DNA from: Sideroxydans sp.
GTDB lineage: Bacteria > Pseudomonadota > Gammaproteobacteria > Burkholderiales > Gallionellaceae
Length of the DNA stretch: 44,632 bases
Direction of reading: 5' to 3'
NCBI GenBank assembly: GCA_016124455.1
Contig: WGNQ01000007.1
Location: 1 to 44,632 of the forward strand
Part shown: piece by piece, positions 1-7,936 of the stretch
How the letters are laid out: each line of letters starts with the position of its first letter
How positions within the stretch are numbered: the first letter of the stretch is position 1
Translations under genes and position numbers: made by a program
Notes under the pieces: model-generated
Seen by the model: only the letters and a program-made list of their open reading frames with translations
What the model was told of the DNA's origin: nothing
Database searches by the model: none

Positions 1-2
1 AT

Positions 3-695
3 TGCGACTGGTATGTAGAACTGGCCAAGGTCCAAATCGCCAGCGGCAATGAGAGCCAGCAGCGCGCCACACGCCGCAGCCTGGTACGCGTGCTGGAAGC
101 CATGCTGCGCCTGGCGCACCCGATCATCCCGTTCATCACCGAGGAACTGTGGCAGAAAGTTGCACCGCTGGCCGGCAAGCAAGGCGACAGCATCATGCTG
201 CAGCCCTATCCACAGGCCAATGCCGCGCACGTCGACCAGACCGCGCTGGAACACATCGGCCTGCTGCAGGAAATGGTCAATGCCTGCCGCAAGCTGCGCA
301 GCGAAATGAACCTGTCGCCGGCGCAGAAAGTGCCGCTGCTGGCCACGGGAGACGCCGAAACGCTACATGCCAATGCCCCCTACCTGCAGGCATTGGCCAG
401 ACTCAACGAAATCAGCATCATGGACACGCTGCCCGACACCGACGCGGCCGTTGCCATCGTCGGCAACTTCAAACTGATGCTGAAGGTGGAGATCGACGTC
501 GCTGCCGAGCGCGAGCGTCTGGACAAGGAAATCGGCCGCCTGGCCGGCGAGATTGCCAAGGCACAAGGCAAGCTGGGGAATGAGAGTTTCGTGGCACGCG
601 CCCCCGCACATGTAGTGGAACAGGAACGCAAGCGCCTCGAAGATTTCGCCGCCACGCTCGAGCAACTGCAGGCACAGCGTGCCAAGCTGGGCTAA
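3..695 (+). CDS. valS: Valyl-tRNA synthetase, C-terminal part (5' end outside window)
   Basis: This is the last 230 codons of the class I enzyme that charges tRNA-Val; the start lies upstream of the window. The visible part opens with CDWYVELAK, typical of the ValRS anticodon-binding domain, followed by [15 protein letters not shown]. The final ~65 residues are a charged heptad-like helix ([19 protein letters not shown] onward), which matches the C-terminal coiled-coil arm that contacts tRNA in this family. The reading frame is open from base 3 to a TAA stop. The next gene is convergent, 22 bp away. The catalytic Rossmann fold and editing domain are not visible. Confidence 0.96.
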   Translation, partial: CDWYVELAKVQIASGNESQQRATRRSLVRVLEAMLRLAHPIIPFITEELWQKVAPLAGKQGDSIMLQPYPQANAAHVDQTALEHIGLLQEMVNACRKLRSEMNLSPAQKVPLLATGDAETLHANAPYLQALARLNEISIMDTLPDTDAAVAIVGNFKLMLKVEIDVAAERERLDKEIGRLAGEIAKAQGKLGNESFVARAPAHVVEQERKRLEDFAATLEQLQAQRAKLG

Positions 696-717
696 GGCGG
701 GGCCAGCCGGCCGGCGA

Positions 718-1056
718 CTATGCCGTTATCGGCCCACCGGATCGCGCCCAGGCGGTAATGCCGCCCTGCAGGTTGTAGGCCTCGGTAAAACCCTGCGCGG
801 CGGAAAACGCCGCCGCCTGCGCGGAACGTCCACCCATCTGGCAATAGAATACCGTCGGCACCTTGGCATCCAGTTCATGCAAACGCATCGGCAACAGATG
901 CAAGGGCAGTTTCATCGCGCCGTTGATATAGCCGCGGGCAATCTCGGCATCTGTGCGCACATCCACCAGGCAAATGCGCCCTGCGGCCAGCATGGCCTGC
1001 AGTTCCGTCACATCAATATTCTTGAATCCTGTCATATCCTGTTTCTCTGAAATCAT
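718..1056 (-). CDS. Stand-alone rhodanese-domain protein
   Basis: A 112-residue single-domain rhodanese-like protein with no signal peptide, so probably cytosolic. The active-site loop is YCQMGGRS, with the cysteine that would carry a persulfide. LVDVRTDAEIARGYINGA is the usual N-terminal rhodanese signature and GGITAW the usual C-terminal one. The start ATG overlaps the stop of the upstream kinase in an ATGA arrangement, so the two are very likely translationally coupled. A second in-frame ATG lies 7 codons downstream. A related CNB-rhodanese fusion occurs at 10404-11492, which suggests this rhodanese works with the kinase's CNB domain. Its substrate is unknown. Confidence 0.9.
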   Translation of the reverse strand: MISEKQDMTGFKNIDVTELQAMLAAGRICLVDVRTDAEIARGYINGAMKLPLHLLPMRLHELDAKVPTVFYCQMGGRSAQAAAFSAAQGFTEAYNLQGGITAWARSGGPITA

Positions 1057-2342
1057 TCACTGTACTGATCGTTCAGCAGGTGCGAAATACGGGTGTTCGC
1101 CACTGCCAGACGTTTCACCAGCATGCGCAAAAAAGCGTCGCTGAACTTAAAACGGCACCCGGGTGAGGATTTTTCCAGCGTATCCGGATTGATTTCAATC
1201 AGCGTTACATCTGTTTTCGCGGCCACATCCGTGGTGCGCCTAAAGTCATTCTCGGTGAGGTGCGCCATTTCACCAAAACAATCGCCTTTATGCAACAGGC
1301 TGAGCAAACGTCCCTGTTTCAGCACCTTGACCGTACCGGAGGCCAGAATGAAAAAAGTAAGTCCTTCCTCGCCTTCGTTAATAATGAGCTCGTTCTTCTT
1401 CAGCTTCCGCCACTCACTGATATGCAACACTTCCCATAACTCTACATCGCTGAAGTTCCTGAAGAATGCCAGGCTGCGCAAGGTGGCAAATTTTTCGGTA
1501 TCAAATATCTGTTTCTGCGCGGGTATGCCACTGCTGAAAAAATGTACCAGGTCACCGGCAAAATCGTCCCACAGCTGATAGCGCGCCGAACCGTCCTTTT
1601 GCATCGCACGCAGCACAATCGCATCCAGTTCCGGCGAGATTTCCGGGCGAAAGGTGCTGGGCGGGTGCGGCTCGATGTTCATGATCTGATAAATCATGCT
1701 GAAATTATTGCTGGCATCGAATGGCAGCTTTCCGGTAAGCAACTTGTACATCGACACACCGAGCGAGTAGATGTCGGTCTGATGGTTCAACGGCAGCTCC
1801 TTGACCTGCTCCGGCGACATGTAGGCCGGCGAACCAACACCCGTTACCTGCGTCGTCTGCTGGGTATCGATAACCGCCGCGCCAAAATCGGAAATCTTGA
1901 TGTCGCTCTCGCCCTGCAACAGGATGTTCGCGGGCTTGATGTCGCGGTGGATCACTCCCTGGCTTTGTGCGTATTCAAGCGCCTTGCAACACTTGTAAAT
2001 AATTTCGGCGACGGTACTGATCGGCAGCAGGTGATCCACTTCGGCATATTTCTCCAGTGTCTCGCCAGCGACATATTCCATCACCATGTAATTGAGGTCA
2101 CCATCCACTACTGCATCGTAGATCTTGACGATATGCGGATGCGACAGCTTGCCTGCCAGGGAGGCTTCGGTACGCAACAGTTTGCGATAGGCGGCAGCCC
2201 GGCTGCTGTCGCGCATGATGTCCTGCCGGAACAGTTTCAACGCAACCTGCTGGTCGCTGAAAGGGTCGAGCGCAAGGAACACTGTGCTGGTCGCACCGCT
2301 GCCCAGCTCCCTGATAATCTCGTACTTGCCGATCTTGTCCAT
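1053..2342 (-). CDS. Ser/Thr protein kinase with C-terminal cyclic-nucleotide-binding domain
   Basis: A 429-residue cytosolic Hanks-type kinase. From the chosen start, the glycine loop GSGATS is at about 14-19, the ATP lysine is K36, the helix-C glutamate E59, HRD 132-134 and DFG 152-154, so the domain looks catalytically intact. Residues ~290-420 form a CNB domain (NEGEEGLTFFILASGTVKV; FGEMA in the phosphate-binding cassette). The cassette arginine/threonine region reads RRTT rather than the canonical RAAT, so ligand binding is plausible but unproven. The frame extends upstream to 2423, but MDKIGKYEII fits the family start; the extra 27 residues look non-coding. It is transcribed divergently from the bepA-like gene and coupled to the downstream rhodanese. 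I infer cAMP-gated phosphorylation. Confidence 0.9.
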   Translation of the reverse strand: MDKIGKYEIIRELGSGATSTVFLALDPFSDQQVALKLFRQDIMRDSSRAAAYRKLLRTEASLAGKLSHPHIVKIYDAVVDGDLNYMVMEYVAGETLEKYAEVDHLLPISTVAEIIYKCCKALEYAQSQGVIHRDIKPANILLQGESDIKISDFGAAVIDTQQTTQVTGVGSPAYMSPEQVKELPLNHQTDIYSLGVSMYKLLTGKLPFDASNNFSMIYQIMNIEPHPPSTFRPEISPELDAIVLRAMQKDGSARYQLWDDFAGDLVHFFSSGIPAQKQIFDTEKFATLRSLAFFRNFSDVELWEVLHISEWRKLKKNELIINEGEEGLTFFILASGTVKVLKQGRLLSLLHKGDCFGEMAHLTENDFRRTTDVAAKTDVTLIEINPDTLEKSSPGCRFKFSDAFLRMLVKRLAVANTRISHLLNDQYSE

Positions 2343-2448
2343 TGCCCGGTCGAAAGCCAATAACGGCGGCCATTCTGCGGGTTTTGTCCCGGCATGTCCA
2401 GAGTGGCGGCCAGTGTGAACCAAACGGCAATACGGTTATCATACCGCC

Positions 2449-3870
2449 ATGAGAAAACTGCTGCTGTCACTGCTGTGCTGCTTCCCGCTCCTCGCGGGGG
2501 CAGATGGATTGCCCGATCTCGGCGATGCATCGCAGGCCGAGTTATCACCACAGCAGGAACGCCAGATCGGCGAACAGAGCATGCTGCAGATCCGCGCCGA
2601 GAAAAGCTATCTCGGCGACGCCGAAGTTAACGACTACCTCAACCAGCTCGGTTACCGGCTGGTCTCCAACAGCAACGACCCGAGCCAGACCTTCTCATTT
2701 TTCGCCATCAACGACAATGCCATCAATGCCTTTGCACTGCCCGGTGGGTTTATCGGCGTCAATACCGGCCTGATACTCACCGCGCAAAGTGAATCTGAAC
2801 TCGCGGCAGTGCTGGCACACGAAATCGCCCACGTCACGCAGCATCATCTGGCACGCATGGTGGCGGGCCAGAAAATCGATTCGCTGACCTCAATGGCAGC
2901 CATTGCCGTTGCCATTCTCGCCGCCCGCAGTAACCCGCAGGCATCCCAAGCAGCCATTGTCGGCGCGGGAGCCAGCAGCGTACAGCGGCAATTGAACTAC
3001 ACCCGTGCGCACGAGCAGGAAGCAGACCGCATCGGTCTCGCCACCCTGGAGAAAGCCGGCTTCGATGTGCAAGCCATGCCAACGTTCTTTAAACGCATGG
3101 AGCGCGGCACCCGCCTGCTCGACAGCAACACGCCATCCTGGCTGCTCACCCACCCGGTCACCTCGGAACGTATCGCCGACATCGAAAACCGTGTACGCCA
3201 GCTCCCCTACAGGCAGGTGGCAGACAGCCTTGATTTCCAGCTGGTGCGCGCCAAACTGCTCGTCACAGAGAAAACGCCACGCATCGCCATCGATTACTTT
3301 CAGGACGCACTGGGGCCAAGAAAATTCGGCGACCCCGTGGTACAGCGTTATGGGTTGACGCGCGCCCTGCTGCTGTCCGGGAAGACTTCCGATGCGGCAA
3401 ACGAACTGGCCACGCTGCGCAAACAGGCGCCAGCCAACGACATGATCGACACACTCAGCGGAAAAATATACCGAACCGAAAATATATCGGCTGCAAAGCT
3501 TGATGCCTTCTATCAGGATGCCACGCAAGCCTACCCGCAACACCGGGCACTGGCTTACGACTATGCCGACTGGCTGATCAGCGAGAAGCGTTATACCGAC
3601 GCGCTCAAACAACTCGATGACCGCATCAGCAGTTACCCGAACGATGCCCGGTTGTATGAATTGCAGGCCCGCACCTACGCAGCACAGGGAAAACACCAGG
3701 AAGAGCATCATGCACTCGCCTACGCCTATCTGCTGCACGGCAACCTGCATGGCGCGATCGAACAGCTGCAACTGGCCAAGCAATCAGGCTCGGATTATTA
3801 CCAGCTATCGATCATCGAAAGCGAACTCAAGCAATTCAGGAAAATGGCCGCCGCGAATTCCAAACGCTAA
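2449..3870 (+). CDS. bepA: Periplasmic M48 metalloprotease with TPR tail, BepA/YfgC-like
   Basis: A 473-residue exported zinc protease. Residues 1-19 are a signal peptide ending near AGA. The catalytic site is HEIAH at 124-128, and HEQEADRIGL supplies the third zinc ligand. The C-terminal ~200 residues contain TPR-like helical pairs (for example RALAYDYADWLISEKRYTDA). This protease-plus-TPR layout is that of BepA, which in E. coli oversees BAM/LptD assembly in the outer membrane. It is divergent from the kinase gene, and its stop nearly abuts the convergent membrane protein gene at 3872. The family assignment is firm; the exact orthology to BepA is inferred. Confidence 0.9.
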   Translation: MRKLLLSLLCCFPLLAGADGLPDLGDASQAELSPQQERQIGEQSMLQIRAEKSYLGDAEVNDYLNQLGYRLVSNSNDPSQTFSFFAINDNAINAFALPGGFIGVNTGLILTAQSESELAAVLAHEIAHVTQHHLARMVAGQKIDSLTSMAAIAVAILAARSNPQASQAAIVGAGASSVQRQLNYTRAHEQEADRIGLATLEKAGFDVQAMPTFFKRMERGTRLLDSNTPSWLLTHPVTSERIADIENRVRQLPYRQVADSLDFQLVRAKLLVTEKTPRIAIDYFQDALGPRKFGDPVVQRYGLTRALLLSGKTSDAANELATLRKQAPANDMIDTLSGKIYRTENISAAKLDAFYQDATQAYPQHRALAYDYADWLISEKRYTDALKQLDDRISSYPNDARLYELQARTYAAQGKHQEEHHALAYAYLLHGNLHGAIEQLQLAKQSGSDYYQLSIIESELKQFRKMAAANSKR

Positions 3871-3871
3871 C

Positions 3872-5518
3872 CTATGGGCGAACACTAGTTCCCTGCAGCA
3901 GCGCCTGCACCCTGCTGCAACCAGATTTCCACCCCATCCTGCAGCTTGTTTTAAGATCCGCCAAGGCAGCCGAGTTGTTGCCCATCTTCAGTTCAGCCAC
4001 ACCGCGCCCATAGTAGGCGCGAGAGAACCCCGGTTCTTCCTTGAGCACCTTATTGAACTCGGCTATCGCCTCCGGATAATGAGCTGTATTCATATAACCT
4101 GTAGCTGCGCCATAATGATAGTAATAAATAGTTGGGGATAGCTCTGCCGCTACCTTATAGTCAGCCAACGCCTCTTGGTGATGCCCGATATCCGCAAGAT
4201 ATTTCCCATGGTTAAAGTAAATACGCGCGACCCCCGGCAACTCATGCTTCTCCTTTACCAGAGCCAAAGCATCATCCCAAAGCAACAGCGGATTTGCAAA
4301 GGTAGTTAAGCGGTTAACTGAAAGTCCGGCTAACATTACTGCCAAGAGCAGCATTCCCATAAAGACTCTGGATATATGGAAACGAACCGTAACCAGTGGC
4401 AATGCCGCAAAGATGCCGATCATCCATAGGTAGCTGCGATAAAGTACAAATGATTCCTGAATTCTTACCGTCGAAAATTCGGTAGCAAATAACAGCCAGG
4501 GGAACAGCATGGCAAAACCAAGCAGCCCCCACTCCCCACGCTTGAGCAAGAACTTGATACCCGTCGCCCCATAAGCCAGAAAAACCACTAACGCGAGCAA
4601 ATAGGGGGAAAGTATCGATTCAGCAAATGGCTCCCGCATATCCACCGACATCCACGCCGGGTTCGGCAGCAACCACAGAAACCAGTATTTGAAGAACAGA
4701 TAACATTGTGTCAGGACACTCAAAGGATAAGCATTCTGGATTTCCACCTTTTCCAGCATGATGGGTGCATTGATTTCATATACCGCCCCCAGCAAACCCA
4801 GCTTCTGGAATGTCACAAATAATGCGATCAGTGCGCACGCCGCATAGACACCCCATAAGCGTTTAAATAAATCTATGGAGGGTCTGGTTAGCAGCAACGT
4901 GAGCGCCAGCATCACGGCAGGCAGCATTACGACATGTTCTTTGGAAAATACCGCCAGGTAATAAAAGAAGACACTTAGCCACAACAATCGCGGACGCCCC
5001 TCGCTCAAACCACGCATATAGACATACAGGGCTAACATGGCAAACAGGGTGGCCATCACGATGGTGCGCTCCACCAGATAGGCCGCGCCATACACTGCGA
5101 CCGGATGCCAGACAAAGATCAGTGCGCCAAAAAATGCCGCCCAAATATGGGGAAACTGCCCCTGACGAGGTGGCGTATCTTCTTTCAGTACCAGACCGAA
5201 CAAACGCTCAAGGAAAAAAAACAGGGCAACACCTGTCGCCGCGTGCAGCAGCAGCCCCTCCAAACGGAACCATATCAGGTCGCGCCCGAGGGCATGGGCT
5301 GTCCAGGCAATGCTGGCCATCGGCAACCAGCGCACCTCAAAGGGAGAAAAACCCATAAAGTGCTCAAGTACATCGTCCCCGGCCAGGAAAAACTGCACAT
5401 CATCGAATACGATGGGATTCCATAAGAATTGCCCATAGATAATTACTACTGCGATGAGCAACAGCAATGCAAAGACAGGTTTCCCAAAAACCGGAAGCTT
5501 TTCGTTTTTATGCGACAT
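3872..5518 (-). CDS. Polytopic membrane GT-C-like protein with C-terminal TPRs; candidate pilin glycosyltransferase
   Basis: A 548-residue protein with about ten hydrophobic segments followed by TPR repeats (ALADYKVAAELSP, AIAEFNKVLKEEPGFSRAYYG). An acidic FDD motif follows the first membrane segment, and HPVAVYGAAYLVERTIVMATL resembles the luminal loop of TMTC/GT-C glycosyltransferases. It lies directly downstream of the pilin gene, a common place for pilin-modifying enzymes, so I infer glycosylation of the pilin or a related surface protein. The start was set at MSHKNEKL because AAGGGA precedes it at good spacing; the longer frame to 5566 would begin inside the terminator hairpin. A structural tetratricopeptide role remains possible. 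Confidence 0.72.
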   Translation of the reverse strand: MSHKNEKLPVFGKPVFALLLLIAVVIIYGQFLWNPIVFDDVQFFLAGDDVLEHFMGFSPFEVRWLPMASIAWTAHALGRDLIWFRLEGLLLHAATGVALFFFLERLFGLVLKEDTPPRQGQFPHIWAAFFGALIFVWHPVAVYGAAYLVERTIVMATLFAMLALYVYMRGLSEGRPRLLWLSVFFYYLAVFSKEHVVMLPAVMLALTLLLTRPSIDLFKRLWGVYAACALIALFVTFQKLGLLGAVYEINAPIMLEKVEIQNAYPLSVLTQCYLFFKYWFLWLLPNPAWMSVDMREPFAESILSPYLLALVVFLAYGATGIKFLLKRGEWGLLGFAMLFPWLLFATEFSTVRIQESFVLYRSYLWMIGIFAALPLVTVRFHISRVFMGMLLLAVMLAGLSVNRLTTFANPLLLWDDALALVKEKHELPGVARIYFNHGKYLADIGHHQEALADYKVAAELSPTIYYYHYGAATGYMNTAHYPEAIAEFNKVLKEEPGFSRAYYGRGVAELKMGNNSAALADLKTSCRMGWKSGCSRVQALLQGTSVRP

Positions 5519-5531
5519 GTTTATCCCTTGA

Positions 5532-5560
5532 TAAAACAAAAGCCCCTTGCGGGGCTTTTG
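5532..5560 (-). terminator. Rho-independent terminator after the pilin gene
   Basis: A perfect 10-bp stem (5537-5546 with 5551-5560, arms CAAAAGCCCC/GGGGCTTTTG) and a 4-nt loop, followed on the minus strand by TTTT. It starts 22 bp past the pilin stop and ends 14 bp before the start of the downstream membrane protein. It should terminate most pilin transcripts and leave limited read-through into that gene. Confidence 0.92.
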
Positions 5561-5581
5561 CATCACACAGTCAAACAGATG

Positions 5582-6070
5582 TTATTGCTTGCAAATCGGG
5601 CCTGATGTCAAACAAGTGCTAGCCGGGTCAACAAGCCATGTAACCCCATTGGTGGCTGCCGTTGCATTCAGGATGAACGTTTCGCTATTCAAACCATTCG
5701 AATTAGCGGCCATACCTGTAATTTGCACACCAGTCGTCGTAGGTGTACCAGTGATACCCACCCAGCGTACGTACTTGCCGAGCACTGCTGCACCGGCAGC
5801 GTCAGGAGTGGTAGTCTGTTGGTTTGCAGTACCGGAAATATTATAAGGAACACCATTGCTGCCCGCAGTACACTGAGTAAAGTCAGTTGTATCAGAATAG
5901 CAAGTATCCAGTGCCAGTTTCAAGGCATTGGTAGCCTGCGTCACTTCGGTGAACTTGGCCTTCTTAGTGTAGTTGCTGTAGGCAGGAATCGCTACGGCAG
6001 CCAGAATACCGATAATCGCAACCACGATCATCAGTTCGATCAGGGTAAAACCCTTTTGTACTTGTTTCAT
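5582..6070 (-). CDS. pilA: Type IV major pilin (PilA-like prepilin)
   Basis: A 162-residue prepilin. A six-residue leader plus glycine (MKQVQKG) precedes [19 protein letters not shown], so prepilin peptidase would cut after G7. The mature protein would have an N-methylated Phe1 and the conserved Glu5 (E12 of the precursor). Cysteines at 57, 67, 153 and 160 could form an internal and a C-terminal disulfide; the Thr/Ser/Ala-rich middle is a typical variable head. AAAGGAG lies just upstream of the ATG. The gene is monocistronic by its flanking signals (promoter -10 near 6125, terminator at 5537) and sits next to a pilus-ATPase signalling block. Minor-pilin status cannot be excluded, but the strong signals favour a major subunit. 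Confidence 0.95.
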   Translation of the reverse strand: MKQVQKGFTLIELMIVVAIIGILAAVAIPAYSNYTKKAKFTEVTQATNALKLALDTCYSDTTDFTQCTAGSNGVPYNISGTANQQTTTPDAAGAAVLGKYVRWVGITGTPTTTGVQITGMAANSNGLNSETFILNATAATNGVTWLVDPASTCLTSGPICKQ

Positions 6071-6121
6071 GTTAAAGCTCCTTTAAGGATTTTGGATACA
6101 ACACACAGCGTGTGCGCTTGG

Positions 6122-6127
6122 ATTATA
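6122..6127 (-). promoter_or_regulatory. Pilin promoter -10 element
   Basis: A perfect TATAAT on the minus strand, about 52 bp before the pilin ATG. The best -35 candidates (TTGGGT at 15 bp, GGTTGG at 17 bp) are weak, so an activator may be needed. I did not find a GG-N10-GC sigma-54 element, although many type IV pilin genes use one. Confidence 0.55.
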
Positions 6128-6243
6128 CGCAGGATTCATGCCACCCAACCACACCTCACAGCCCCCCCAGATTTCATGGCCTGCCAAGCAATATCGTCAA
6201 TTCCCTGCTTTCAGGTTCGGCCCAACCTAACCAATCACGTCAC

Positions 6244-6265
6244 AAAAAGTGACGTTTTTCGTCAC
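6244..6265 (-). terminator. Rho-independent terminator of the signalling operon
   Basis: On the minus strand GTGACG-AAAAA-CGTCAC forms a 6-bp stem (6260-6265 with 6249-6254) followed directly by TTTTT. It begins 1 bp past the HD-GYP stop codon and so marks the 3' end of the block 6267-18796. A further GTGAC copy after the T-run (6239-6243) makes a second, overlapping hairpin possible. Confidence 0.88.
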
Positions 6266-6266
6266 C

Positions 6267-7889
6267 TCATGGAAGGTAGCCGGGAATCCGCGTCTCATCC
6301 ACTTCATCGATCTGCGCGGGATCGAGAAATTGCTTTGCATAATCCAGATAGACCTTTTCGCGCACGAACACATCAAACAAATCCGGGTCAATGTGCCCGT
6401 TAAGCTTGAATTTACCCAGGATGTCCAGTGACTCGGTCAAAGTCTTGCCATTTTTATAGGGCCGGTCTTTGGCGGTCAGTGCCTCGAAAATATCGGCAAT
6501 CCCCATCACCCGTGCCTGCACTGACATTTGCTCGCGCGTCAATCCGCGAGGGTAGCCCTTGCCATCCATCCGTTCATGATGCCCTCCCGCATATTCCGGA
6601 ACATTTTTCAGGTGATTCGGCCAAGGCAGCGACTCCAGCATCTTGATGGTGACCACAATATGGTGGTTGATGATTTCGCGCTCGGCCTGGGTAAGCGTGC
6701 CGGAAGGAATAGTAAGATTTTCCAGTTCGTCCGCGCTCAGAAAACCTGCCTGCTTACCCAGCTCGTTGCGCCAGGTATAGGCCGCGATATCGCGGACCCG
6801 AGCCCGGTCCTCTTCACTCATCTTTTCCGACCCGATATTGCAGCCGCGCAAGAATTCGCGATCATCATCCAGCTGCCGGATGCGCGCATCAAACTCGTGG
6901 GCGGCCTGCTCCGCAGCAGCCTTATCCTGTCCTGCCTCCCGTTGTGCGCGCAGCATGGTGATTTCGGCATCGCGCTTGAGCACCTCAAAACGCGTATCGA
7001 TGAGGTCGATCCGGTCAAACAAGGTATGCAACTTGGTCGCCTTGTCCACCACGTGCACCGGCGTAGTAATTTTTCCGCAATCATGCAGCAGCCCCGCCAG
7101 CTTGAGCTCGTGACGATCCTTGTCGTTCATTACAAAATCCTTGAGCGGCCCATGGTCAGTACGGTTTACCGCCTCTGCCAGCAACATGGTCAGGACCGGT
7201 ACCCGTGCACAGTGGCCGCCGGTGTAAGGAGACTTGTCGTCAATCGCGGTATTGATGAGGTTGACGAAGGACTCGAACAGGTCTTCGAGTTGCTGGATCA
7301 GCCGCCGATTGGTCAGGGCAATGGCGGCCTGCGAAGCCAGCGATTCCAGCAGATGCTGGTCGGCATCGGAAAAGGCGACGATCTCCCCGGTTTCCCTGTC
7401 CTGCGCATTGATCAGCTGCAATACACCAATGATTTCTTTTTCATGGTTCTTCATCGGCACCGCAAGGAAGGACTTGGAACGGTAACCGGTCTTCTTGTCG
7501 AAATTCTTGGTGCCGGAAAAGTCGAAGCCTTCTGCGCTATAGGCATCGGCAATATTCACCGTCTTGTCGTGCAAGGCGACATAAGCCACGACCATCGAAT
7601 TATTCGGCGCGCCATCCTTGTTAACCAGGTGTATCGGATAGAACGAGATGGCTTCGCCGGTGGTGCCCCCCAGTGCGATGCCCAGCGAATCGGTACGCAT
7701 GATCTCGAACCTGAGTTCCTGCCGCTCCGGCTCGACCAGATAGAGGGTGCCGGCATCTGCGTTGGTAATGCGCTTGGCCGCGATCAGAATGCCCTCGAGC
7801 AGCCGGTTGATGTTGTGCTCGCTGGACAGTGCCACGCCAATGGCATTCAGTTCCTCCAGCCGGTGCAACAGATTGCTGGTTTGCGACAT
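6267..7889 (-). CDS. GAF-HD-GYP protein, predicted cyclic-di-GMP phosphodiesterase
   Basis: A 540-residue soluble protein. Residues ~10-195 form a GAF domain carrying FDKKTGYRSKS (130-140), a signature shared with the GAF of the next gene upstream and reminiscent of cyclic-nucleotide-binding GAF domains of PDEs. Residues ~205-520 form an HD-GYP domain with H226, the HD pair H269/D270 (LLHDCGK) and HHERMDGKGYP (437-447), so the metal centre and the GYP motif are intact. About 115 charged, partly coiled residues separate the two halves, more than in a compact HD-GYP. It is the last gene of the block. Predicted role: hydrolysing c-di-GMP in response to a GAF ligand. The substrate is inferred from the family. 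Confidence 0.92.
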   Translation of the reverse strand: MSQTSNLLHRLEELNAIGVALSSEHNINRLLEGILIAAKRITNADAGTLYLVEPERQELRFEIMRTDSLGIALGGTTGEAISFYPIHLVNKDGAPNNSMVVAYVALHDKTVNIADAYSAEGFDFSGTKNFDKKTGYRSKSFLAVPMKNHEKEIIGVLQLINAQDRETGEIVAFSDADQHLLESLASQAAIALTNRRLIQQLEDLFESFVNLINTAIDDKSPYTGGHCARVPVLTMLLAEAVNRTDHGPLKDFVMNDKDRHELKLAGLLHDCGKITTPVHVVDKATKLHTLFDRIDLIDTRFEVLKRDAEITMLRAQREAGQDKAAAEQAAHEFDARIRQLDDDREFLRGCNIGSEKMSEEDRARVRDIAAYTWRNELGKQAGFLSADELENLTIPSGTLTQAEREIINHHIVVTIKMLESLPWPNHLKNVPEYAGGHHERMDGKGYPRGLTREQMSVQARVMGIADIFEALTAKDRPYKNGKTLTESLDILGKFKLNGHIDPDLFDVFVREKVYLDYAKQFLDPAQIDEVDETRIPGYLP

Positions 7890-7936
7890 GAGGCTACCCT
7901 ATCTGCTTGAAAGTCCGTTCACTGCAAAACAGATGA

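Noticed and set aside
2343..2448. Promoter for the bepA-like gene using TATCAT near 2437
   Set aside because: It lies only a few bases before the ATG and has no good -35, so the transcript would be nearly leaderless.
5519..5566. Longer start for the GT-C/TPR protein
   Set aside because: The extra 16 codons lie in the terminator hairpin, and the ATG at 5518 has its own Shine-Dalgarno.
6071..6240. Sigma-54 promoter for the pilin gene
   Set aside because: TTGGCAGGCC offers a GG but no GC at the required 10-bp spacing; a perfect TATAAT is present instead.
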